Source: an uncultured Fidelibacterota bacterium | GTDB lineage: Bacteria > Fidelibacterota > Marinisomatia > Marinisomatales > TCS55 | Assembly (NCBI GenBank): GCA_902615915.1 | Contig: CACMQQ010000001.1 | Coordinates: 1-64,000 of the forward strand | DNA length: 64,000 nt | Direction of reading: 5' to 3' | Part shown: in pieces, positions 44,443-53,532 of the stretch | Position numbering within the stretch: position 1 is the stretch's first letter | Layout of the letters: each line of letters starts with the position of its first letter | Position numbers and translations under genes: made by a program | Notes under the pieces: generated by a model | Seen by the model: the letters and a program-made list of their open reading frames with translations, nothing else | Database searches by the model: none | Told to the model about the DNA's origin: nothing

Positions 44443-44850
44443 TTATTCCTCGTTATTTTTTTGCTCATCGATAGATGTGTTATTTTGAGCGTTTTTTTTA
44501 ATTTTTTGACCTTCTTCTTTTTTTGTTTTCAAAGAAGATTCAGCTTCATCTATCTCCGGTTTAGCGCTTAGAGCCACAGTTTGGTTTCGTATTACAGACT
44601 TGTTTAAGACCATAAATCTCTCAAATTCAGATAAATTACTTACAGATTCTGTTTCAAATTGAAAAATTATATATGCTCCATATTTGTGACCATCTATAGC
44701 ATAAGCAAGCCTTTTTTTACCCCATGGTTTGTGATTCAGTGACTTAAAGCCTAATTCGGTAGCTTTTTTTGAAACGGAATCGATTTCTTTGTCTAGTCTT
44801 TCATTTTCATAGTTTGGGTTAACTATGTAAAGACTTTCATAATACCTCAT
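44443..44850 (-). CDS. rpsF: 30S ribosomal protein bS6
   Basis: 135 residues: the bS6 fold ([25 protein letters not shown], then [25 protein letters not shown]) over about 95 residues, plus a charged, Lys/Glu/Asn-rich C-terminal tail of about 40 residues ([16 protein letters not shown]..). Acidic/variable tails on bS6 are common. It starts the rpsF-rpsR-rplI group, 20 bases after hppA. Confidence 0.96.
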   Translation of the reverse strand: MRYYESLYIVNPNYENERLDKEIDSVSKKATELGFKSLNHKPWGKKRLAYAIDGHKYGAYIIFQFETESVSNLSEFERFMVLNKSVIRNQTVALSAKPEIDEAESSLKTKKEEGQKIKKNAQNNTSIDEQKNNEE

Positions 44851-44870
44851 TAAATTCTCCTAAATATTTT

Positions 44871-47045
44871 TTACGCGATTAACGGTGCAATAACAAGTGA
44901 CACAACTGACATTAATTTGATTAAAATGTTCAATGATGGACCAGAGGTGTCTTTAAATGGGTCTCCAACAGTATCACCTACAACTGCAGCTTTGTGAACA
45001 TCTGAACCTTTACCGTAAGATTTACCATCAACTACCACACCTTCCTCAATCATTTTTTTAGCATTATCCCAAGCGCCTCCTGCGTTAGATTGAAATATTG
45101 CCATCAAAACACCACAAACTGTTACTCCGGCTAAAAGTCCACCGAGTATTTGTGGTCCAAGGTCACTGCCAAGCAAGCCAGGGCCAAAACCAAAAATTAC
45201 GGGAGTTATAACCGCTAAAAGTCCAGGCATAACCATCTCTCTTATTGCGGCTTGTGTAGAGATCTCAACACATCTTCCATGGTCAGCTTTTGACATTCCT
45301 AATTCATATGCTTCTCTATCTTTTTTAGATAGTTTAGATTCATTTTTTTCTTTATTTAATATTTTTAAAGCAGTTTTAAGCTCTGGTATATCTCTAAACT
45401 GCCTTCTTACTTCTTCAATCATCGACATCGCTGCTCTACCCACTGCACCCATAGCCATAGATGAAAAAAGGAATGGTAGCATGCCTCCAATAAATAAGCC
45501 AGCCATAACAGCAGGTTCAGCAATGTTGATTCCAACATCAATTATACCGCTTTGCACCATGTAGGCAGCAAACAAAGCTAAGGTAGTCAGTGCTGCAGAG
45601 CCTATCGCAAATCCTTTACCGATTGCTGCTGTTGTATTACCAACAGCATCAAGTTTATCTGTTCTTTCCCTTACATCAGCGGGTAATTCAGCCATCTCTG
45701 CAATACCTCCAGCATTATCAGAAATTGGACCATAAGCATCTACGGCAAGTTGAATACCTGTATTAGCCAGCATTCCTAGGGCTGCCATTGCAACACCATA
45801 AAGACCTGCTAAATAATGTGCGCTTATAATTGCAACAGCTAATATCAAAATAGGTATTGCTGTAGATTGCATACCAACCCCTAAACCTGCAATGATGTTA
45901 GTTGCAGCACCAGTAACAGATTGATCTGTTATAGACTTGACAGGAGATGTACCTGTTCCAGTATAATGCTCTGTAATAATGCCTATGCCCAAACCTGCAG
46001 CCAAACCAATTATCGTAGCATAGAATACTCCCATGCTTGAGTAAGTGATAGATCCTTGTTGAAAACTTCCAGGTAAAAATTGTTGAATTAGAAGATAAAT
46101 GATAGCGACCATAATAAACGCACTTCCAAACTCTCCTCTGTTTAAAGCCTTTTGGGGATCTCCCCCTTCTTTAACAGAAACCATAAAAGTTCCAATGATT
46201 GAAACAAAAATTCCAGATGCTGCTATAAGTATCGGGAGTAAAACAAAGTTAAAATCAAAATTACCAGCAACTAAAATACTCGCCCCAAGAACCATTGAGC
46301 CGACAATTGAGCCGACGTATGATTCAAATAGATCAGCGCCCATACCTGCTACATCACCCACATTATCACCTACATTATCAGCAATAGTTGCAGGATTCAA
46401 AGGATGGTCTTCAGGTATACCAGCCTCAACCTTGCCGACAAGGTCAGCTCCAACATCCGCTGCTTTTGTATAAATTCCTCCTCCTACACGTGCGAATAAT
46501 GCAATTGAAGATGCACCAAGGGAAAAGCCTGATATTACATTCAAAACAGTTTTTATTGAGTTTGAATCACTGCCGAATTGATTAATATAAAAAATTAACA
46601 AAATTGACAAACCAAGAACACCAAGCCCTACAACACTCATACCCATTACTGATCCACCAGTAAAAGCTACGTTCAGTGCAGGAGCCAACCCCTCTCTAGC
46701 TGCATGGGTAGTTCTGTTATTCGCTTTGGTTGCTACTTTCATGCCAAGAAATCCAGCCAAACCAGATGCTAGAGCTCCGACAATAAATGATAAGGATATT
46801 AAAATACTAGAATCAGATCTCCCAGAATTAGCGAAGCCCAATAAAAAAGCAACCGCAATAACAAAAACTGATAGTATGCGATACTCTGCTCTTAGAAAAG
46901 CCATTGCTCCATCAGCAATACTTGAACCAATCGATATCATTCTTTCGGTTCCTTGATCTTGACTATTTATCCAACTTGACTTCCAAAAAGCATATGCCAT
47001 TGCTATTATGCCTGAAAAAACTGCAATATATAAAAAGTTGTTCAC
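44871..47045 (-). CDS. hppA: membrane-bound pyrophosphatase (K+-dependent type)
   Basis: Couples hydrolysis of pyrophosphate to ion pumping. The 724 residues are mostly membrane helices (about 16), with the catalytic [35 protein letters not shown]. The stretch [19 protein letters not shown] has Ala where K+-independent enzymes have Lys, which fits a K+-stimulated enzyme; whether it pumps H+ or Na+ cannot be told by eye. It follows pth and precedes rpsF. Confidence 0.95.
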   Translation of the reverse strand: MNNFLYIAVFSGIIAMAYAFWKSSWINSQDQGTERMISIGSSIADGAMAFLRAEYRILSVFVIAVAFLLGFANSGRSDSSILISLSFIVGALASGLAGFLGMKVATKANNRTTHAAREGLAPALNVAFTGGSVMGMSVVGLGVLGLSILLIFYINQFGSDSNSIKTVLNVISGFSLGASSIALFARVGGGIYTKAADVGADLVGKVEAGIPEDHPLNPATIADNVGDNVGDVAGMGADLFESYVGSIVGSMVLGASILVAGNFDFNFVLLPILIAASGIFVSIIGTFMVSVKEGGDPQKALNRGEFGSAFIMVAIIYLLIQQFLPGSFQQGSITYSSMGVFYATIIGLAAGLGIGIITEHYTGTGTSPVKSITDQSVTGAATNIIAGLGVGMQSTAIPILILAVAIISAHYLAGLYGVAMAALGMLANTGIQLAVDAYGPISDNAGGIAEMAELPADVRERTDKLDAVGNTTAAIGKGFAIGSAALTTLALFAAYMVQSGIIDVGINIAEPAVMAGLFIGGMLPFLFSSMAMGAVGRAAMSMIEEVRRQFRDIPELKTALKILNKEKNESKLSKKDREAYELGMSKADHGRCVEISTQAAIREMVMPGLLAVITPVIFGFGPGLLGSDLGPQILGGLLAGVTVCGVLMAIFQSNAGGAWDNAKKMIEEGVVVDGKSYGKGSDVHKAAVVGDTVGDPFKDTSGPSLNILIKLMSVVSLVIAPLIA

Positions 47046-47064
47046 TTCTTTCTCCTAAATAATT

Positions 47065-47619
47065 TTATGCGTTATATTTATTCATGGCTTTATTCAGGCC
47101 ATCTTTAAAAATAAGCTCAGCAGCATCAGCTGCTCTTATAATCATTTCATCAGCTAAATTTTGGTCTGATTCTTTAAAATCCTTAAGGACATATTGTTCA
47201 GAAGGCCTAAGCTTGGTACCAACTGCTATACCAAATCTTATTCTTGGAAAATTATTATCTCTGTTCTGGTATATTATTGATTCCATGCCTTTATGGCAAC
47301 CATCTCCTCCTTTTGGGCGGATTCTTAATTTGCCTAATGGAAGATCTATATCATCAACGATTACATGAACATTAGATAGTAACAATCCTTGATTAATACA
47401 AAATTCTTTAACAGCTTTGCCAGACTTATTCATACCAGTCAATGGTTTCATCAATGTTGCTCTTGAGTCATTTTTTTCTCCGAATACATAGCTTCCCTTA
47501 CCAGGATTTAGTCTGACTTTCCATCTTTTACACAATTCATCAATTACCCAAAATCCAGCATTGTGCTTTGTTTTAGCATAAATCGATCCTGGGTTACCTA
47601 AACCTACAAAAGATATCAT
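47065..47619 (-). CDS. pth: peptidyl-tRNA hydrolase
   Basis: Recycles tRNA from stalled peptidyl-tRNA. The 184 residues contain GLGNPGSIYAKTKHNAGFWVID (catalytic His20), TFLMNKSG-type KPLTGMNKSG, VHVIVDDIDLPLGKLRIRPKGG with catalytic Asp, and GCHKGMESI with the conserved His. It follows rplY by 2 bases, the common rplY-pth pair. Confidence 0.94.
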   Translation of the reverse strand: MISFVGLGNPGSIYAKTKHNAGFWVIDELCKRWKVRLNPGKGSYVFGEKNDSRATLMKPLTGMNKSGKAVKEFCINQGLLLSNVHVIVDDIDLPLGKLRIRPKGGDGCHKGMESIIYQNRDNNFPRIRFGIAVGTKLRPSEQYVLKDFKESDQNLADEMIIRAADAAELIFKDGLNKAMNKYNA

Positions 47620-47621
47620 CT

Positions 47622-48293
47622 TTACGACTCTTTTTTATCCTCACTAGAATCAGTTTCTTTATTGTTAGCATCTGATGAACTATCTTCCTGAGAAGTCGGT
47701 TCATCATCTGTGTCAGCAGTTTCATCGACAATGGACTCTGATTCAGCTTTCGGCTCATTACATACAACAATCGTTGTATCTGACAATGTTTCAAGCGTTA
47801 TATCTTCATCTAATTTTAAATCACCAGCAGATATTGAACCATTTAGATCTAAATCAGTTATATCAACTATTATACTTTCTGGAACATCAGTTGGAAAGCA
47901 CTGAATATCAATATTGCTCAGAGTCTGAGTAAGTATTCCTCCTTGTATAACTCCAACAGAATTTCCCTCCAAGACCAATGGAATAGAAATTTTCATTTTT
48001 TCGTCTCTTCTTACTCTCAACAAATCAATGTGCATAATCTGCTCAGTAACAGGATGGTATTGAGCCTCTTTTATCATAGCATATATGGTCTCATTGTTGA
48101 TATCTAATTCAAAAACGCGATTTCCTGATTGAATAGCCTTTTGAAGTAATTTTTTATCAATTGAAAAGTTTTTATTTTGTTCTCCAGTATAGTAATAATT
48201 AACTAAGACACCGCCATTTCGTCTAATGCTCCTAGCAGCGCTAGTTCCAAGATTTTTTCTTTCTTCAAGATCAAGTTTATAGTAAGATGCCAC
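47622..48293 (-). CDS. rplY: 50S ribosomal protein bL25 (CTC-type, long form)
   Basis: Binds 5S rRNA. The 223-residue CTC form comprises the bL25 domain (about 1-95; VLVNYYYTGEQNKNFSID, TIYAMIKEAQYHPVTEQIMHIDLLRV) and a TL5-like C-terminal domain (about 100-185), followed by an acidic Ser/Asp/Glu tail. It lies between prs and pth. Confidence 0.95.
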   Translation of the reverse strand: MASYYKLDLEERKNLGTSAARSIRRNGGVLVNYYYTGEQNKNFSIDKKLLQKAIQSGNRVFELDINNETIYAMIKEAQYHPVTEQIMHIDLLRVRRDEKMKISIPLVLEGNSVGVIQGGILTQTLSNIDIQCFPTDVPESIIVDITDLDLNGSISAGDLKLDEDITLETLSDTTIVVCNEPKAESESIVDETADTDDEPTSQEDSSSDANNKETDSSEDKKES

Positions 48294-48307
48294 TTTTTTA
48301 CCTCATA

Positions 48308-49252
48308 TTAAAATTCAAATAATTCACTAACAGATTTTCCTTTATAGACTCTTTCAATTGCTTCAGCAAAAACATTTGCCACAGTTACAACTTCTATTTT
48401 AGCAATTTTCTTTTCATCAGGAATATCCACTGTATCCGTAACGATTAGTTTGTTAATAACAGAATTCTCAATTTTTTCACATGCATTTCCTGATAACAAT
48501 GCATGTGTAGCTACTGCAGTGACGCTTCGAGCTCCATTTTTAATAGCCGCCTCAGCTGCATTTACAGTCGTTCCCGCAGTATCAATCATATCATCGATTA
48601 TTAAAACATCTTTGTTATCTAAATCACCGATTAAATGCATCACCTGAGCTTTATTTGGTGCATATCTTCTTTTATCAATTAAAGCGAAGTGCATTCCAAG
48701 TTTTTTTGCGTAAGATTGACTGATTCTTGCAGAACCAACATCCGGTGATAAAACTACAGAATTGTCAGGATCAAGATTTAATGATTTAATAGCGTCTAAG
48801 AGAACTAATCTGCTGTAAATATGATCAAAAGGAATCGTAGCAAAGCCCTGAATCTGAGTGGAGTGCAAATCCATTGTTATAATTCTAGCAGCACCAGTAG
48901 TAGTAAATAGATCGACCATAACCTTAGATGAAACTGGCACTCTTGGTCTATCTTTCCTATCTTGTCTGCCATATCCGAAATATGGCACTACTGCCGTAAC
49001 ATTTCTAGCAGAGGCTCTTACCGCGGCATCTATAATTAAAACTAATTCCATTATATTTTCTGCTGGACTGTTTGTTGGCTGTATTATAAAAACATCGGTG
49101 CCTCTTATATTTTCTTCAAATTGTAGCCAAAGCTCACCATCTGAAAAGGTTTTTATAGATAGTGCGCCTAAATCCTTTCCAAGGGAACTTGCAATTCCTG
49201 AAGCAAGTGTAGGATTGCTCCTACCGCTAAAAATCTTTAGTTTTTTACTCAT
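48308..49252 (-). CDS. prs: ribose-phosphate pyrophosphokinase
   Basis: Makes PRPP from ribose 5-phosphate and ATP for nucleotides, His and Trp. From ATG at 49252 the protein is 314 residues, the usual length; the track's longer start at 49297 would run through the tRNA-Gln gene. Motifs: FSDGELWLQFEENIRGTDVFIIQ, YFGYGRQDRKDRPRVPVSSKV, the DLHSTQIQGF region and the PRPP loop VLIIDDMIDTAGTT. The gene lies 19 bases after tRNA-Gln and 14 before rplY. Confidence 0.96.
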   Translation of the reverse strand: MSKKLKIFSGRSNPTLASGIASSLGKDLGALSIKTFSDGELWLQFEENIRGTDVFIIQPTNSPAENIMELVLIIDAAVRASARNVTAVVPYFGYGRQDRKDRPRVPVSSKVMVDLFTTTGAARIITMDLHSTQIQGFATIPFDHIYSRLVLLDAIKSLNLDPDNSVVLSPDVGSARISQSYAKKLGMHFALIDKRRYAPNKAQVMHLIGDLDNKDVLIIDDMIDTAGTTVNAAEAAIKNGARSVTAVATHALLSGNACEKIENSVINKLIVTDTVDIPDEKKIAKIEVVTVANVFAEAIERVYKGKSVSELFEF

Positions 49253-49271
49253 TGATAATTTTAATATTTTG

Positions 49272-49342
49272 CTGGGGCGTAGGGACTCGAACCCCAACTG
49301 CCGGGACCAAAACCCGGTGTCCTACCATTAGACGACGCCCCA
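49272..49342 (-). tRNA. tRNA-Gln (anticodon TTG)
   Basis: A 71-nt cloverleaf: acceptor TGGGGCG/CGCCCCA, D arm GTCT..GGAC, anticodon stem CCGGG/CCCGG with loop TTTTGGT (anticodon TTG), T arm TGGGG-TTCGAGT-CCCTA, discriminator G. CCA is not encoded. It sits between ispE and prs and is probably processed from their transcript. Confidence 0.95.
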
Positions 49343-49353
49343 AGTTTAAAAAA

Positions 49354-50193
49354 TTAGATTGGATTAGTAAGGTAGGTTTGATATTTGTTTCGGAAAAATA
49401 ACTCGGCTTCTTTCGCAGAAGTTTCATCGTTAAAGACCCCAAACACAGTCGAACCAGTGCCCGACAGACTGGAAAAAATTGCTCCAAATTCAGTTAAGCC
49501 TGTCTTAATCTTTCCAATCTCTGGATATGTCGGAATAACAATCCGTTCAAAATCATTCTCAAAAAACTTTACGTTATTAATACTTTTTTTTGTATGAAAA
49601 ACGCTCTCAAAGCTATTATCATTATCTATTTTTTTCAATTGATTTTTTAATTTATCAAAAGCCCATTTAGTACTAATGCTAAAATTAGGTAATACCATTA
49701 AAAATTTGCCCTCAAATGGTCTTGAAATATTTTCTAACACATCACCTTTACCTGACCCTTTCTGGGTTTTACCATTAATAAAAAATGGAGCATCAGCGCT
49801 GAATTGTGATGATAATTTTTCTAACTCGGTATTACTAATATTTAAATTATAAATTTTTTTGATAGCTTTTAATAGCGTTGCTCCATTTGACGAACCTGCT
49901 CCTAAACCAGTTCCTGGAGGGATTTGCTTTGCTATATGGACCGATAATCCTTTGATCGCACTTGGAAACAAATCTTTTATTATTCTATATGCTCTATAAC
50001 ATGTATTTTTTTTGTTTAGTGGAACGCTATCTAGGTTTGAACTCAATTCAAAACCTGTATTTTTATTATGAATTTTTAAAATATCTCCACAATCTAACTC
50101 CTGAAAAATTGTTGAAATGTTATGATAACCATCACTTCTTATTCCAATAACTTTGAGTCCAATATTTACTTTAACATTAGATCTAAATATCAT
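49354..50193 (-). CDS. ispE: 4-diphosphocytidyl-2-C-methyl-D-erythritol kinase
   Basis: A GHMP kinase of the MEP pathway. The 279 residues start KVNIGLKVIGIRSDGYHNISTIF; the ATP loop PPGTGLGAGSSNGATLL lies near 90-107 and the third GHMP motif is SLSGTGSTVFGVF. Typical length. It overlaps ispF by ATGA and is followed by tRNA-Gln after 11 bases. Confidence 0.94.
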   Translation of the reverse strand: MIFRSNVKVNIGLKVIGIRSDGYHNISTIFQELDCGDILKIHNKNTGFELSSNLDSVPLNKKNTCYRAYRIIKDLFPSAIKGLSVHIAKQIPPGTGLGAGSSNGATLLKAIKKIYNLNISNTELEKLSSQFSADAPFFINGKTQKGSGKGDVLENISRPFEGKFLMVLPNFSISTKWAFDKLKNQLKKIDNDNSFESVFHTKKSINNVKFFENDFERIVIPTYPEIGKIKTGLTEFGAIFSSLSGTGSTVFGVFNDETSAKEAELFFRNKYQTYLTNPI

Positions 50194-50678
50194 AATCTAT
50201 TATCATTATTTTCAATTGTAACAATAGATTGAGCAGCTAAGCCCTCCCCTCTTCCAATGTAACCTAAAAAGTCAGTTGTCGTTGCTTTAATAGATACTTG
50301 ATTTAATTTCAATTCTAACATATTTGAAATATTTGTCCTCATTTGATCTATATAAGTTCTAAGTTTCGGGCTTTGTAGTATTACAACAGAGTCAATATGC
50401 AGTATTTTATGATTTTTATTTAAAATCTCTTTTTTAACAATTTTTAAAAAATCACCGCTGTGAAAATTTTTGTATTTTATATTATCGCTTGGAAAAAGTA
50501 ATCCTATGTCGCCACTTGCAGTTGCGCCTAAAATTGCATCTATGATTGCATGAATTAAAACATCTCCATCTGAGTGACCAATTGATCCAACATTGCTTTC
50601 TATCTTAACACCGCCAATAACTAAACTTTCGCCTTCTCCTAATTGATGAGCGTCATAACCAATTCCGCTTTTAATCAT
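50190..50678 (-). CDS. ispF: 2-C-methyl-D-erythritol 2,4-cyclodiphosphate synthase
   Basis: 162 residues from ATG at 50678: the start IKSGIGYDAHQLGEGESLVIGGV carries the zinc ligands Asp and His, and SDGDVLIHAIIDAILGA, GDIGLLFPSDN and TTDFLGYIGRGEGLAAQS are all typical. The track's start at 50720 would extend well into ispD. It overlaps ispD by 8 bases and ispE by 4. Confidence 0.96.
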   Translation of the reverse strand: MIKSGIGYDAHQLGEGESLVIGGVKIESNVGSIGHSDGDVLIHAIIDAILGATASGDIGLLFPSDNIKYKNFHSGDFLKIVKKEILNKNHKILHIDSVVILQSPKLRTYIDQMRTNISNMLELKLNQVSIKATTTDFLGYIGRGEGLAAQSIVTIENNDNRL

Positions 50679-51354
50679 TATAAATTTCCTTAAATATAGC
50701 TTTAGCCAAAAGCCAATCATCTTTTGTGGTAATCTTAATATTTAACGGAGAGCCTTCAACAATAGAAACATCATAACCAGCTTGCTCAACAAGAGATGAT
50801 TCATCTGTATAAAAAAAATTTTCATATTTTAAGTCAAAAAGAACATTCTCAATGATAGATCTTTTGAAGACTTGGGGCGTCTGAGCTTTCCAAATTTTAT
50901 CTCTATCAATAGTTTTTTTTATTTTTAAGTCTTTTGTTTCTTTTAATGTATCTGTTGAAGGAACAGCAACAACAACAGCATCAGATGTAATGCATTTTTT
51001 TATTGCTTTCTGAATTAGAGACTTAGAAATAAATGGCCTAGCGCAATCATGTATACATATAATTTGATTTTTTTTATTTGAACATTTGATTGCATTTTTC
51101 ACCGAATCTTGTCTCAATAAACCACCTTCTACAATACTAACTTTTTTTTTAAAATTTGCAACTTTGAGGTAATCATTCACTTGATTTTTATCATCTTTTG
51201 AAACAGCTATAATTACCTCGTTTATTTCATCGCAAAAAACAAATGGAGAAATAGCGTACATTAAAACTGATTTGTTTTTATAATGCAAGAATTGTTTTTT
51301 CTTCCCGAAACGCTCCCCTTTTCCAGCCGCAGGAATTATAACACTTACGCTCAA
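50671..51354 (-). CDS. ispD: 2-C-methyl-D-erythritol 4-phosphate cytidylyltransferase
   Basis: The CTP-dependent third step of the MEP pathway. 227 residues: VIIPAAGKGERFGKKKQFLHYKNKSVL (nucleotide site), IVEGGLLRQDSVKNAI, CIHDCARPFISKSLI (metal-binding Asp), and WKAQTPQVFKRSII. First of the ispD-ispF-ispE group. The separate (not fused) ispD and ispF are co-translated through their overlap. Confidence 0.95.
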   Translation of the reverse strand: MSVSVIIPAAGKGERFGKKKQFLHYKNKSVLMYAISPFVFCDEINEVIIAVSKDDKNQVNDYLKVANFKKKVSIVEGGLLRQDSVKNAIKCSNKKNQIICIHDCARPFISKSLIQKAIKKCITSDAVVVAVPSTDTLKETKDLKIKKTIDRDKIWKAQTPQVFKRSIIENVLFDLKYENFFYTDESSLVEQAGYDVSIVEGSPLNIKITTKDDWLLAKAIFKEIYND

Positions 51355-51369
51355 TATCTTCTTCCTTAA

Positions 51370-52422
51370 TTACATAATAAGCATAGCGTCGCCATAGCTC
51401 AAAAATCTATAATTATTTTTTTTAGCTTCTTTATAAGCCTTCATGATAAGATCGCGATCTGCAAAAGCTGATACCATCATAAGCAGTGTACTTTTCGGCT
51501 GATGAAAATTAGTAATCATAGCATCGACCATTTTAAAATCATAGGGAGGATAAATAAATTTATCTGTCCATCCTCGTTTAGGCGAGACTTGAAAACCTGA
51601 AACAGCAACTGTCTCAAGGGATCTAACTGATGATGTACCAACTGCGAAAACGCGTCTTCTTTTTTTCTTAGTTTCATTTATAGACAATGCTATTTTAGGC
51701 GAGACTTCAAAATATTCAGAATCCATTTGATGGCGATTCAAATCTTCAACCTGAACAGGACGAAACGTACCCAGGCCGATATGAAGAGTTGTGTGTTCCA
51801 TTTTAGCGCCTTTTTTTACGATATTTTCAATTAAACCTTGTGTAAAATGTAAACCAGCAGTGGGAGCTGCAACAGCGCCTCTGTGTTCAGCAAACACAGT
51901 TTGATATCTTTCTTTATCGCTGGGCTCTGATTTTCTTTTTATATAAGGAGGTAAAGGCGATATGCCAACTTTGTCAATTATATCATATATATCATCGCCA
52001 TCATACTCAAATCTAACTACTCTTCCTCCAGAAATTGTATTATCAATAACATCGCAGAAAACATTATCAGTAAACATTAGCTTATTACCAATCCTTACTT
52101 TCCTTGCTGGTCTTACCATTACCTCCCATAAATCATTTTCTAGCTCTCTTAACAAAAATACCTCGACCTTGGCATCAGTCCTATCTTTACTAGCATAAAG
52201 TCTGGCTGGAAATACTTTGGTATTGTTTGTTATTACAAGATCATTTTTTCTTAAATAATCCGGTAAATCAGAGAATAGTTTATGTTCAATCTCTCCTGAT
52301 TCTTTATGGATAACCATTAATTTAGATTTATCTCTTTTCTCGGTTGGATATTGTGCAATATATTTTTCCGGCAATGAATAGTCAAAATCTGCCAATTTCC
52401 ATTTCTTTTTCTTTTCAATCAT
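51370..52422 (-). CDS. queA: tRNA preQ1(34) S-adenosylmethionine ribosyltransferase-isomerase
   Basis: Adds the epoxycyclopentane group to preQ1 in tRNA during queuosine synthesis. The 350 residues show [72 protein letters not shown] and [16 protein letters not shown]. It overlaps ruvB by ATGA. Confidence 0.96.
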   Translation of the reverse strand: MIEKKKKWKLADFDYSLPEKYIAQYPTEKRDKSKLMVIHKESGEIEHKLFSDLPDYLRKNDLVITNNTKVFPARLYASKDRTDAKVEVFLLRELENDLWEVMVRPARKVRIGNKLMFTDNVFCDVIDNTISGGRVVRFEYDGDDIYDIIDKVGISPLPPYIKRKSEPSDKERYQTVFAEHRGAVAAPTAGLHFTQGLIENIVKKGAKMEHTTLHIGLGTFRPVQVEDLNRHQMDSEYFEVSPKIALSINETKKKRRRVFAVGTSSVRSLETVAVSGFQVSPKRGWTDKFIYPPYDFKMVDAMITNFHQPKSTLLMMVSAFADRDLIMKAYKEAKKNNYRFLSYGDAMLIM

Positions 52423-53441
52423 TTAAATAGCCTTTGTTGTTTGTCTGTTATTTTTTTCCCGAGCAAATCAAATGCTCTTTTGTTAGCAATTCTTCCTCTC
52501 GATGTTCGCTGGATGAAACCTTGTTTTATTAAATATGGTTCATAGACATCTTCGATTGTAGTAGGGTCTTCACTTACTGCAACGGAGAGTGAATTCACTC
52601 CTACCGGCCCTCCATCAAAACGTTCAATTAAAGTATTTAAAATAAGCCTATCCATTTCATCTAAGCCAAAATTATCTATTCCTAGATTTTCAAGTGATTC
52701 AATAGCGGTTTTTTTATTTATTTTACCATCAGCTTTAACTTCAGCATAATCTCTCGTTCTTCTCAAAATTCTGTTTGCTATTCTTGGGGTTCCCCTGGAG
52801 CGTTTTGAAAGTTCTAAAGCCCCGTCATTATCAATTTTTACATTTAATATTTTTGCGGATCTTTTAATTATCTTTAATAAATCTTTAGGTTCATAAAAAT
52901 CAACTCGCAGAACAATGCCAAAACGGTCTCTTAATGGTGATGTGAGATTACCTAATTTTGTTGTAGCTCCAACAAGCGTAAACGGCTCTATGTTTAATTG
53001 CACAGTCTTTGCGTTAGGACCTTTATCTATAAGTATTTCTATTTGGTAGTCTTCCATTGCTGAATATAAATATTCTTCAACAACTGAATTAACCCTATGG
53101 ATTTCATCTATAAAAAAAACATCTTTTCTAGAAAAACTAGTAAGCATTCCAGCAAGATCACCAGCTCGTTCCAAAACTGGTCCAGAGGTCTGTTTTATTT
53201 CAACATTTAATTCCTTAGAAATAATATTAGACAGGGTTGTTTTTCCTAAACCAGGAGGACCAAACAATAACACATGATCTAAAGCTTCATTTCTTTTTTT
53301 TGCTGCTTTAATATAAAGACTTAGACTGTCCACTAATTCATTTTGTCCTATAAAATCTTCTAATTTAACAGGTCGTAAAGATTTTTCATTAAACAGGTCA
53401 TCTTCAAAAGGGTTAGGATCAGTTATGTGTAATTCAGTCAT
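52419..53441 (-). CDS. ruvB: Holliday junction branch migration helicase RuvB
   Basis: AAA+ motor of 340 residues acting with RuvA on Holliday junctions. Motifs: [12 protein letters not shown], Walker [15 protein letters not shown], Walker [10 protein letters not shown], sensor [20 protein letters not shown] and the C-terminal [34 protein letters not shown] winged helix. ruvA and ruvC are not in the window. Confidence 0.96.
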   Translation of the reverse strand: MTELHITDPNPFEDDLFNEKSLRPVKLEDFIGQNELVDSLSLYIKAAKKRNEALDHVLLFGPPGLGKTTLSNIISKELNVEIKQTSGPVLERAGDLAGMLTSFSRKDVFFIDEIHRVNSVVEEYLYSAMEDYQIEILIDKGPNAKTVQLNIEPFTLVGATTKLGNLTSPLRDRFGIVLRVDFYEPKDLLKIIKRSAKILNVKIDNDGALELSKRSRGTPRIANRILRRTRDYAEVKADGKINKKTAIESLENLGIDNFGLDEMDRLILNTLIERFDGGPVGVNSLSVAVSEDPTTIEDVYEPYLIKQGFIQRTSRGRIANKRAFDLLGKKITDKQQRLFK

Positions 53442-53532
53442 TATTTATAAAAATAAAAAAAATTGGATAAAAATCGTAACTAAACATACAAAAATGATTA
53501 AGCTTGGGCAAATGCAGTAAGTAAAGAGATTT

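Noticed and set aside
46099-46473. 124-aa plus-strand ORF inside hppA
   Set aside because: Lies antisense inside a clear, complete pyrophosphatase gene; low-complexity Pro/Thr/Ser composition typical of a shadow frame.
48858-49331. 157-aa plus-strand ORF over prs and tRNA-Gln
   Set aside because: Runs through a tRNA gene and is antisense to prs.
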